From positions 1 through 7,332 of the forward strand of contig DATHDF010000041.1 of the NCBI GenBank assembly GCA_035319185.1: a stretch of DNA of 7,332 nucleotides. Reading direction: 5' to 3'. The position numbers were made by a program, and so were the translations under genes. The notes beneath the pieces are model-generated. The model saw only the letters and a program-made list of their open reading frames with translations. It had not been told where the DNA came from and made no database searches. Origin of the DNA: Fen-1308 sp035319185 (GTDB taxonomy: Bacteria > Nitrospirota > Thermodesulfovibrionia > Thermodesulfovibrionales > Dissulfurispiraceae). Position 1 is the first letter of the stretch. Every line of letters starts with the position of its first letter. Positions 1 to 5,185 of this stretch are shown piece after piece.

Positions 1-716
1 AATTTGGGGTAGGAGCCGACCAGATGCTGCTTTTGTATCCTTCCGAAATCGGCGATTTCGCCATGAAGATATTCAACGCAGACGGAAGCGAGGTTGAGAT
101 GTGTGGAAACGGCATCCGCTGCTTCGCAAAATATGTATGGGAGAGAAACCTGTCCGGTAAGAAGGTGCTGGAAGTTGAAACACTGGCCGGGATGATCAGA
201 CCCGAAAAATCCGGCGACAATGTGAGGGTGGACATGGGAGAGCCGATATTGGCTCCGGATAAGATCCCGGTGGCTGTTAAATCAGAGTCAATGGCAGTCG
301 ATTATCCCCTGATCGTCGAAGATAAGAATTTCAAACTTACCTTTGTGTCTATGGGAAACCCCCATGCGGTAATCTTCCTGGAAGAGGAAGTCTCGGGCTT
401 TGCTGTTGACAAATACGGCCCGCTGATCGAAACGCACGCCCTCTTTCCCAAAAAGACCAATGTCGAATTTGTAAATGTCAAAAGCAGGGACGAACTGGTC
501 ATGAGGGTCTGGGAAAGAGGCTCCGGTGAAACCCTTGCATGCGGCACGGGTGCATGCGCTGCAGCAGTAGCAGCGATGATAAAGGGGCTTACCGAAAAGC
601 ATGTAATCGTAAAGCTTCTGGGCGGCGATCTCTCCATCGAATGGTCTGAAAATAATCGTGTATACATGACCGGTCCGGCTGTCGAGGTGTTTGAGGGAGT
701 CGTGAACTATGACTGA
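1..716 (+). CDS. dapF: Diaminopimelate epimerase (DapF), 5'-truncated by the window edge
   Basis: DapF interconverts LL- and meso-2,6-diaminopimelate in the cytoplasm, the step before meso-DAP enters peptidoglycan or is decarboxylated to lysine. The reading frame is open from base 3, and the residues before the first ATG (base 24) read FGVGADQ, a conserved DapF segment, so that ATG is internal and about 40 N-terminal residues lie outside the window. Both catalytic cysteines are visible: one in NADGSEVEMCGNG (codon 102-104) and one in ETLACGTGACA (codon 540-542). The MGNPHAV and ERGSGET motifs are also present. The visible 237 residues plus the missing part match the usual length of about 275. 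The stop is TGA at 714-716. dapA follows after 78 nt, so the two genes form a DAP/lysine cluster. No frameshift or missing key residue is seen in the visible part. Confidence 0.97.
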   Translation, partial: FGVGADQMLLLYPSEIGDFAMKIFNADGSEVEMCGNGIRCFAKYVWERNLSGKKVLEVETLAGMIRPEKSGDNVRVDMGEPILAPDKIPVAVKSESMAVDYPLIVEDKNFKLTFVSMGNPHAVIFLEEEVSGFAVDKYGPLIETHALFPKKTNVEFVNVKSRDELVMRVWERGSGETLACGTGACAAAVAAMIKGLTEKHVIVKLLGGDLSIEWSENNRVYMTGPAVEVFEGVVNYD

Positions 717-737
717 CCGGGCCATCTGTTCCTGTAT

Positions 738-765
738 TTGATAATGACCCCGCACTTGGTATAAA
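738..765 (+). promoter_or_regulatory. Candidate sigma70-type promoter for dapA
   Basis: In the 78-nt gap between dapF and dapA, TTGATA (738-743) and TATAAA (760-765) are separated by 16 bp; each hexamer matches five of six consensus bases. Transcription would start about 23 nt before the dapA ATG, leaving room for the Shine-Dalgarno at 784-789. A second AT-rich hexamer (TATAAT, 771-776) has no -35 partner at a normal distance. This would allow dapA expression independent of dapF. The call rests on hexamer matching only. Confidence 0.35.
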
Positions 766-794
766 GTTTATATAATCATCGGCAGGAGGAAACC

Positions 795-1667
795 ATGTTC
801 AAAGGTTCGTTGGTGGCCATAGTAACTCCGTTCAGGAACGGTAAATTCGATGAAAAAACTTATGGCGATCTGATAGAGTGGCACATTTCGCAGGGTACAC
901 ACGGCATAGTGCCGTGCGGCACGACGGGCGAAGCGTCCACACTTGATTTCGAAGAGCATTACCGTGTTATCGAGGTTGCCGTAAAGGCTGCAAACAAAAG
1001 GGTTCCGGTCCTTGCTGGCACCGGGGCCAATTCTACAGATGAGGCAATTCATATTACTCAGAAGGCAAAGGCGCTGGGAGCCGACGGAGCGCTGATCGTA
1101 ACACCGTACTACAACAAACCTACCCAGGACGGTCTTTATCTTCACTTCAAGGCCGTGGCTCAGGCTGTGGATATTCCGATCGTACTGTACAACGTGCCCG
1201 GCAGGACAGCTGTCAACATGCTGCCCGCTACAGTTGCAAGGCTTCTTGAGTTCGACAATATAGTGGGGATCAAAGAGGCAACAGGCGACATGCGCCAGGC
1301 CAGCGATCTTATACGGCTCTGCGGGGACAGTCTGACGGTAATTTCCGGTGATGATTTTACGACCTTCGCAATGATGACGCTGGGCGGCAAAGGGGTAATT
1401 TCTGTTACCGCCAACATAGTCCCGAAAGAGATGTCCGAAATGTGCAATGCACTGGAGACAGGCGACCTTGACAGGGCCAGAAAATTGCATTTCATGCTTG
1501 AGCCTTTGAATGCGGCCATGTTCATCGAAACTAATCCGATACCGGTTAAAACCGCGCTTGCGCTCATGGGCAAGGTCGACGAGGATTTCAGGCTTCCGCT
1601 CTGCAATATGTCGACGTCAAACAGGGAAAAGTTGCAGTCTGCGCTAAAGGATGCCGGCCTTATCTGA
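795..1667 (+). CDS. dapA: 4-hydroxy-tetrahydrodipicolinate synthase (DapA)
   Basis: DapA condenses pyruvate with aspartate semialdehyde, the first committed step of the DAP/lysine branch, in the cytoplasm. The 290-residue product has the normal family length (about 292). Visible active-site features in this (beta/alpha)8-barrel are the GTTGEAST loop (T43, T44), Y106 in TPYYNKP, Y132 in YNVPGRT, R137, and the Schiff-base lysine K160 in VGIKEATGD. The ATG at 795 is preceded by AGGAGG (784-789) at 5 nt, a strong ribosome binding site that fixes the start. It lies downstream of dapF. The next gene begins inside its last 17 nt, so translational coupling is possible. In many related genomes dapB and an aminotransferase gene follow dapA; here a thioredoxin-like gene does instead. 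Confidence 0.98.
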   Translation: MFKGSLVAIVTPFRNGKFDEKTYGDLIEWHISQGTHGIVPCGTTGEASTLDFEEHYRVIEVAVKAANKRVPVLAGTGANSTDEAIHITQKAKALGADGALIVTPYYNKPTQDGLYLHFKAVAQAVDIPIVLYNVPGRTAVNMLPATVARLLEFDNIVGIKEATGDMRQASDLIRLCGDSLTVISGDDFTTFAMMTLGGKGVISVTANIVPKEMSEMCNALETGDLDRARKLHFMLEPLNAAMFIETNPIPVKTALALMGKVDEDFRLPLCNMSTSNREKLQSALKDAGLI

Positions 1668-2265
1668 GGAACAGAAAGCGGGAAGAAGTACGCAGGAAGA
1701 AGTCATCATCGGCAAATCACTGCTTTTTCTATATCCCTGCTTCCGGCTTTCTGCGATATTCTGCTGTATTTTGATCCCGCTTTTTTTGCCGCAGCCATGT
1801 GGATTCAGCGCCGAACTCCCATCTCCGTATGCGATAGAAAGCCTTACAGGGCAAAAAGCCCCTGATTTTTCACTACAGAATCCTTCCGGCAGATCAGTAA
1901 CCCTGTCTTTTTATAGCGGTAAGTTAGTTATTCTTGTATTCTGGGCATCCTGGTGCCCACCATGTAAGGATGAACTGCATTCTCTCAACAGGCTTTATGG
2001 AATGTATAAAGATCGAGGTCTTGTAGTTCTGGCAGTATCATCCGACCGGACGCTTTCTGCAGTCAAAGAGTTTGTAGCGCAAACGCCTTTGGACTTTGAG
2101 GTGCTGTTTGACAGCAAACTGGCTGTAACCAGGGCTCTCTATAAAGCGTTCATGGTGCCAACCAGCTTTGTAATTGACAGGCGCGGCATAATTTTCAAGA
2201 AACATTTCGGAGAACAGGACTGGACCAGGCCGGAACTGGTCAGGGAAATCGAAGCTTTACTATGA
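1651..2265 (+). CDS. TlpA/ResA-like thioredoxin-fold protein, probably exported or membrane-anchored
   Basis: The 204-residue product carries an AhpC/TSA-Redoxin/TlpA-type domain from about residue 66 onward: APDFSLQNPSG, the redox motif WCPPC (101-105), and the cis-proline segment VPTSFVID (P170). A hydrophobic stretch at about residues 24-49 looks like a signal anchor or signal peptide, with possible cleavage near FSA-E (residue 54), placing the redox domain outside the cytoplasmic membrane. Such proteins reduce disulfides, often in cytochrome c maturation or general thiol repair; the substrate cannot be told here. The start is uncertain. ATG 1651 lies inside the end of dapA, and the AAAGG just upstream touches it, too close for a normal Shine-Dalgarno. 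No other in-frame ATG or GTG precedes the hydrophobic segment, so coupling to dapA translation is the likeliest explanation. The polar, acidic 22-residue N-terminus before the hydrophobic segment is unusual for a signal peptide. Confidence 0.88.
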   Translation: MPALSEEQKAGRSTQEEVIIGKSLLFLYPCFRLSAIFCCILIPLFLPQPCGFSAELPSPYAIESLTGQKAPDFSLQNPSGRSVTLSFYSGKLVILVFWASWCPPCKDELHSLNRLYGMYKDRGLVVLAVSSDRTLSAVKEFVAQTPLDFEVLFDSKLAVTRALYKAFMVPTSFVIDRRGIIFKKHFGEQDWTRPELVREIEALL

Positions 2266-2269
2266 ATAA

Positions 2270-2300
2270 TGCTGATTGCCGACATAGTCGACAATCAGCA
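2270..2300. terminator. Hairpin between convergent tlpA-like gene and mscL; possible weak bidirectional terminator
   Basis: TGCTGATTG (2270-2278) pairs with CAATCAGCA (2292-2300). After one C/A mismatch, CGAC (2280-2283) pairs with GTCG (2287-2290) around a 3-nt loop. It starts 4 nt after the thioredoxin gene stop and ends 30 nt beyond the mscL stop. Neither side has a clean T-run: GC-rich sequence follows on the + strand and TTATTC on the - strand. It could end transcripts weakly or protect 3' ends. Confidence 0.5.
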
Positions 2301-2330
2301 AGCCGCACCCGATGCGAGATATAACCTAAA

Positions 2331-2765
2331 CTAACTCTTCAGTTCGGATGTGCATTGAGGACAGCGTGTGGCCTTGATCGGCACCGCTGAAAGACAGAAG
2401 GGGCATTCCTTCGTTGCAGGCGGAGCAGGAGCTTCTTCTTTCTTCAGTCTGTTAAGCTGCTTGACCATGAGGAATACCGCAAAAGCTACAATCACGAAAT
2501 CGAGGACAGTGTTAAAAAAAAGGCCGTAATTAAGCGTAGGCGCTCCGGCGGCCTTAGCCTCCTGAAGAGATGCAAACTCTTTGCCGGAAAGACTGATGAA
2601 GAGACCAGAAAAATCGACCTTACCCAGCAACAGGCCGATCGGCGGCATTAGAACGTCGCTCACAAAAGATGAGACGATTTTGCCGAATGCACCTCCGATG
2701 ATAATACCGACTGCCAGGTCTACAACATTGCCGCGCATTGCAAATTCCTTGAATTCCTTGAACAT
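2331..2765 (-). CDS. mscL: Large-conductance mechanosensitive channel with C-terminal zinc-ribbon-like tail
   Basis: MscL forms a homopentameric channel in the cytoplasmic membrane that opens under tension and releases solutes on osmotic downshock. The N-terminus (MFKEFKEFAMRGNVVDLAVG) and first helix (VGIIIGGAFGKIVSSFVSDVLMPPIG, residues 19-44) are typical, as is the second helix (about 82-101, FFNTVLDFVIVAFAVFLMVKQ). After the cytoplasmic KKEEAPAPPATKE linker come CPFC (121-124) and CPQC (135-138), a four-cysteine zinc-ribbon-like tail found in some MscL proteins but not in the E. coli one. Total length is 144 residues. The start ATG at 2765 is preceded by AAGGAGA (2778-2772) at 6 nt. It lies downstream of the ABC ATPase genes on the same strand but has its own promoter. 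Confidence 0.97.
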   Translation of the reverse strand: MFKEFKEFAMRGNVVDLAVGIIIGGAFGKIVSSFVSDVLMPPIGLLLGKVDFSGLFISLSGKEFASLQEAKAAGAPTLNYGLFFNTVLDFVIVAFAVFLMVKQLNRLKKEEAPAPPATKECPFCLSAVPIKATRCPQCTSELKS

Positions 2766-2801
2766 AGCTGATCTCCTTATGTTTGCGGCGTAATTTACCA
2801 G

Positions 2802-2816
2802 CTTGACGTCGTCAAG
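2802..2816 (-). promoter_or_regulatory. Inverted repeat in the mscL leader
   Basis: CTTGAC (2802-2807) and GTCAAG (2811-2816) form a perfect 6-bp inverted repeat around a 3-nt centre, in the predicted 5' untranslated region of mscL, about 37 nt upstream of its start codon. It could form a small RNA hairpin or act as a protein-binding palindrome. No regulator can be named. Confidence 0.35.
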
Positions 2817-2838
2817 ACATCAGTTTTGCGACTTTCTA

Positions 2839-2867
2839 TTTATAGCAAGTAACAGTTGCTAAGTCAA
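2839..2867 (-). promoter_or_regulatory. Sigma70-type promoter of mscL with an inverted repeat in its spacer
   Basis: On the - strand TTGACT (2867-2862) and TATAAA (2844-2839) are separated by exactly 17 bp, each with five of six consensus matches. The predicted start near 2832 gives a leader of about 66 nt before the mscL ATG. TAGCAA (2843-2848) and TTGCTA (2856-2861) form a 6-bp inverted repeat with a 7-nt centre. It fills the spacer and touches the -10 element, which is where a repressor operator would be expected. Confidence 0.6.
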
Positions 2868-2921
2868 GAAAAACTTACAGCTTATAGGATACCGCCTGCT
2901 CATATCATAAACCGACAATTT

Positions 2922-3935
2922 CTATACTCCGCTTATTAGATGGCAGGCAACGGACGACTCTCCGATTGGCTTAAGTTCTGGAGAGATTGTTTCGCAGAGG
3001 ACAATTTTTTTGGGGCAGCGCGGGTGAAACGTACAACCGGGCGGCACGTCAACGGCGCTGGGTATATCACCCGAATCAGCTGCTAACGCTGACTGGCCTC
3101 CGCCATATTGAGATCGATACTTCAACTTCGGGGCGGACGACAGCAAAAGTTCTGTGTAAGGATGCTTCGGTGCGGCGAACAGATCATCTGTTTTCCCGCG
3201 TTCTACAATCCTTCCAAGGTACATCACTGCGACTTCGTCGCTGAGATATCTTACAACCCTCAGGTCATGGCTGATAAATACCATAGATATTCCTGATGCC
3301 TCCCTAATCCCCTGCATCAGATTGAGTATCTGCGCCTGAATGGAGACGTCAAGCGCAGACAACGGTTCATCCGCCACGATCAGTTCCGGGCTGACCGTGA
3401 GAGCACGCGCTATACATATCCTCTGGCGCTGGCCACCGCTGAATTCATGCGGATACTTGTCAAGCGAGTCTTCGTTGAGACCGACCTTGCCGAGTAGCTC
3501 AACCACCCTGGCCCTTGCTTCGTTTCGCGGGACAAGATTATGAATAATATACGGCTCAGACAATGCATCGACAATCCTCATCCGCGGATTCAGCGAGGCA
3601 AAGGGGTCCTGAAATATGATCTGGACAGCCCTTCTGAAACCTTTTATATCTTCGCCCTTCAGCCCCGAAATAGCCCTCCCCCTGAAAACAACATCCCCAG
3701 ATGTCGGCTCAAGCAGCTTAAGAATAAGCCTTGCCACCGTAGACTTTCCGCATCCACTCTCACCAACGAGTGCAAAGACGTTGCCTCTCCCCACGTTAAA
3801 GCTTACACCATCGACAGCCTTTAGCCATTTTTTCGCCTCGCCGAAGCCCGTCCTCACCTGAAAGTATTTCTTTATGTCCCTGACAGCAAGCAAAGGCCCG
3901 TTGTTTCGGTCCTGAATGTTCATCATATTGTTCAC
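2922..3935 (-). CDS. Oligopeptide/dipeptide ABC transporter ATP-binding protein (DppF/OppF type)
   Basis: This is one of the two nucleotide-binding subunits that drive peptide (or nickel) ABC importers. From the chosen start the product has 337 residues, the usual size for DppF/OppF. Visible motifs are Walker A GESGCGKST (58-66), the Q-loop Q109 in IIFQDPFASLNPRM, signature SGGQRQR (166-172), Walker B LIVADE with E190, and the H-loop H223 in ISHDL. The C-terminal oligopeptide-transporter extension has HPYTELLL, PPGCTFHPRCP and cysteines C301, C307, C314 and C331. The start chosen is GTG at 3935. It has GAGGTG (3947-3942) 6 nt upstream and forms a GTGA overlap of 4 nt with the stop of the preceding ATPase gene. 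An upstream in-frame ATG at 4037 would add 34 residues that resemble no ABC protein. ATG 3926 is possible but has poorer spacing. The substrate cannot be assigned. Confidence 0.93.
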   Translation of the reverse strand: MNNMMNIQDRNNGPLLAVRDIKKYFQVRTGFGEAKKWLKAVDGVSFNVGRGNVFALVGESGCGKSTVARLILKLLEPTSGDVVFRGRAISGLKGEDIKGFRRAVQIIFQDPFASLNPRMRIVDALSEPYIIHNLVPRNEARARVVELLGKVGLNEDSLDKYPHEFSGGQRQRICIARALTVSPELIVADEPLSALDVSIQAQILNLMQGIREASGISMVFISHDLRVVRYLSDEVAVMYLGRIVERGKTDDLFAAPKHPYTELLLSSAPKLKYRSQYGGGQSALAADSGDIPSAVDVPPGCTFHPRCPKKIVLCETISPELKPIGESSVACHLISGV

Positions 3936-4894
3936 CGAAAGCACCTCACGAAATGTCCTGCGGACACCTCCACAAGTGTCGGCTCGCCGGCAATACACGC
4001 GCTGGTTGCTGCTGCACAACGGTCTGAAAACTTGCACCCTTCGGGATAGAGGTCAGGGGATGGGACAAAACCAGATATCGGCTTTAGTGGAATGCCTTTT
4101 TTGTCCGGCAAAGACTCCAGCAACCCTACTGTATAAGGATGCATGGGATTTCTGAAAAGCTCCTCGACGCCTGCAAGTTCCATGATCCTGCCGGCATACA
4201 TGACCGCAACGCGCTCCGCTTGCTCCGAAATAATGCTCAGATCGTGGGTGATCAGTAGTATAGCCATCTTCCGGTCCTGCCTAAGCCTTTTAAGCAGGTC
4301 GAGTATCTGGGCCTGAATGGTTACATCAAGTGCAGTTGTCGGCTCGTCTGCAATCAGCAATCCAGGATTGCATGCTATGGCCATTGCTATCATCACCCTC
4401 TGCCTCATGCCGCCGGATAACTGATGGGGATAGTCCTTTATCCGCAACTCCGGCGATGGTATTTTTACCGACCTGAGAAGCTCTATGGAGCTGTTCATCG
4501 CTTCCGATTTATTCATATCGAAATGTGTTCGCAGCGCTTCAGCCACCTGAAAGCCGACAGTCAATACGGGATTAAGCGATGTCATGGGTTCCTGGAAAAT
4601 TATCGATATGTCCTTCCCGCGGACACCTCTCATCTCTTCTCCACTCAGGGCAAGGAGATCCTTATCCCTGAACATTATTCTTCCCTCAGCAAAGGCGTTC
4701 CCAGGAAGAATCCGCAAGATTGAAAGCGCGGTCATACTCTTGCCGCTACCGCTTTCGCCCACGAGGCCGAAGACCTCTGCTTCGCCGATGTCAAATGAAA
4801 CATCAGAGACCACCCGCATTGCTTCATGGTCTGATCTGAACGATATCGAGAGTTTTTTTACTTCAAGAAGTTTATTGGACATACCTAAAAGCAT
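3932..4894 (-). CDS. Oligopeptide/dipeptide ABC transporter ATP-binding protein (DppD/OppD type)
   Basis: This is the partner nucleotide-binding subunit of a Dpp/Opp-type importer, acting on the cytoplasmic face of the membrane. In 320 residues it shows Walker A GESGSGKS (46-53), Q-loop Q101 in IIFQEPMTSLNP, signature LSGGMRQR (159-166), Walker B LLIADE with E184, and H217 in ITHDLS. The C-terminal family extension (MHPYTVGLL, LYPEGCKFSDRC) has four cysteines, C287, C293, C300 and C318. In some DppD proteins such a set binds a [4Fe-4S] cluster. The MTSLNPVLTVG and PTTALDVT wording fits DppD/OppD rather than DppF. ATG 4894 is the longest start but has no Shine-Dalgarno and overlaps a candidate -10 element; ATG 4882 (four codons shorter) may be the real start. 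It is the first gene of its transcript and overlaps the DppF-type gene by 4 nt. Permease and binding-protein genes are absent from the window. Confidence 0.93.
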   Translation of the reverse strand: MLLGMSNKLLEVKKLSISFRSDHEAMRVVSDVSFDIGEAEVFGLVGESGSGKSMTALSILRILPGNAFAEGRIMFRDKDLLALSGEEMRGVRGKDISIIFQEPMTSLNPVLTVGFQVAEALRTHFDMNKSEAMNSSIELLRSVKIPSPELRIKDYPHQLSGGMRQRVMIAMAIACNPGLLIADEPTTALDVTIQAQILDLLKRLRQDRKMAILLITHDLSIISEQAERVAVMYAGRIMELAGVEELFRNPMHPYTVGLLESLPDKKGIPLKPISGFVPSPDLYPEGCKFSDRCAAATSACIAGEPTLVEVSAGHFVRCFR

Positions 4895-4922
4895 GATAAG
4901 TGTTTAGCTGAATGGTTGTCAA
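4893..4922 (-). promoter_or_regulatory. Candidate promoter of the dppD-dppF pair, giving a near-leaderless mRNA
   Basis: On the - strand a perfect TTGACA (4922-4917) is followed after 18 bp by TATCAT (4898-4893), which matches TATAAT at five of six bases. The -10 element overlaps the ATG at 4894, so transcription would begin near 4886, only about 4 nt before the in-frame ATG at 4882. If real, the dppD-like gene starts at 4882 from a nearly leaderless transcript, which also explains the missing Shine-Dalgarno. Confidence 0.45.
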
Positions 4923-4974
4923 TAATAAGTACATTGGCCGGGCGGTTTTGTGTCCAGTTGGATTGACATCGTCG

Positions 4975-4993
4975 CTGGTGATTGCAGTCACAG
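4975..4993 (+). promoter_or_regulatory. CRP/FNR-family-like palindrome, possible class II activator site
   Basis: The stretch CTGGTGATTGCAGTCACAG contains GTGA (4978-4981), six bases, then TCAC (4988-4991). This is the core of the CRP-type consensus TGTGA-N6-TCACA, with nine of ten positions matched (GGTGA/TCACA). Its centre at 4984.5 lies 41.5 bp before the start predicted from the TATATT at 5014-5019, the standard position for a class II CRP/FNR activator. No -35 hexamer is seen, as expected for activator-dependent promoters. The regulator is not identified. Confidence 0.45.
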
Positions 4994-5013
4994 AAGAAAG
5001 CGGGCGCATTTTA

Positions 5014-5019
5014 TATATT
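5014..5019 (+). promoter_or_regulatory. Candidate -10 element for the riboswitch-controlled gene
   Basis: TATATT (5014-5019) lies in the AT-rich tract 5008-5023. A start near 5026 would place the GEMM aptamer 18 nt into the transcript. Nothing resembling TTGACA is found 16-18 bp upstream. The neighbouring register TATATA (5012-5017) is also possible. Confidence 0.35.
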
Positions 5020-5043
5020 TAAAGCAGCAGATTTTATCTGTAA

Positions 5044-5133
5044 AACCGCAATAAAAGCAAACCACTCAAAAGAGTGGGACGCAAAGCCAAGAGCCTAACT
5101 CCCTAAGGGACATGGCAGTTCGGGCTGCCGGTT
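5044..5133 (+). promoter_or_regulatory. GEMM-I cyclic dinucleotide riboswitch aptamer, predicted 3',3'-cGAMP-selective (A20 type)
   Basis: All core GEMM-I elements are present in order. The closing stem P1 is AACCG (5044-5048) with CGGTT (5129-5133). GCAAACC (5057-5063) follows, then a 6-bp stem CCACTC/GAGTGG (5062-5067/5072-5077) with loop AAAA. GGGACGCAAAGCC (5076-5088) comes next, then a receptor-like CCTAA (5094-5098) facing ATGG (5112-5115) around a small TCCC/GGGA hairpin, and finally GGCAG...CTGCC (5114-5118/5125-5129). Aligned with the Vibrio Vc2 aptamer, the intercalating A47 is a5083 and C92 is c5128. The residue equal to G20, which contacts one guanine of c-di-GMP, is A (a5056). 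GEMM-I RNAs with A20, known from Geobacter, respond to 3',3'-cGAMP. The downstream gene starts 52 nt later. No terminator with a U-run follows, so control of translation is more likely than termination. Confidence 0.93.
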
Positions 5134-5185
5134 GGTAAAGTGCCTCAATGGTCTTTGGCTTCCGGATAGGATCGTGGAGGTTCAT

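Noticed and set aside
288..755. Open frames antisense to dapF
   Set aside because: Shadows of a clear coding gene; no ribosome binding site or domain is visible.
768..1490. Long open frame antisense to dapA (240 codons)
   Set aside because: Its cysteine- and histidine-rich translation shows no recognisable domain, and the opposite strand is a clear dapA with all catalytic residues.
3936..4037. Longer start (ATG 4037) for the DppF-type gene
   Set aside because: The extra 34 residues lie inside the end of the upstream ATPase gene and resemble no ABC protein. GTG 3935 has a good Shine-Dalgarno and a typical 4-nt overlap.
2987..4155. Several short + strand frames within the ABC ATPase genes
   Set aside because: All lie opposite the conserved Walker, signature and C-terminal motifs of the - strand genes and have no independent support.
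4963..4968. TTGACA on the + strand as -35 of the riboswitch transcript
   Set aside because: No -10-like hexamer occurs 16-19 bp downstream; the AT-rich -10 candidates are more than 40 bp away.
4958..4986. Sigma54-type promoter (GG...GC pattern) upstream of the riboswitch
   Set aside because: The GG-to-GC distance is 12 rather than the required 10 bases and the flanking consensus is absent.
5132..5185. Longer start (TTG at 5132) for the secreted repeat protein
   Set aside because: It would begin inside the 3' strand of the riboswitch closing stem, has no Shine-Dalgarno, and would put 18 extra residues before a normal signal peptide. ATG 5186 has GTGGAGG at 5 nt.
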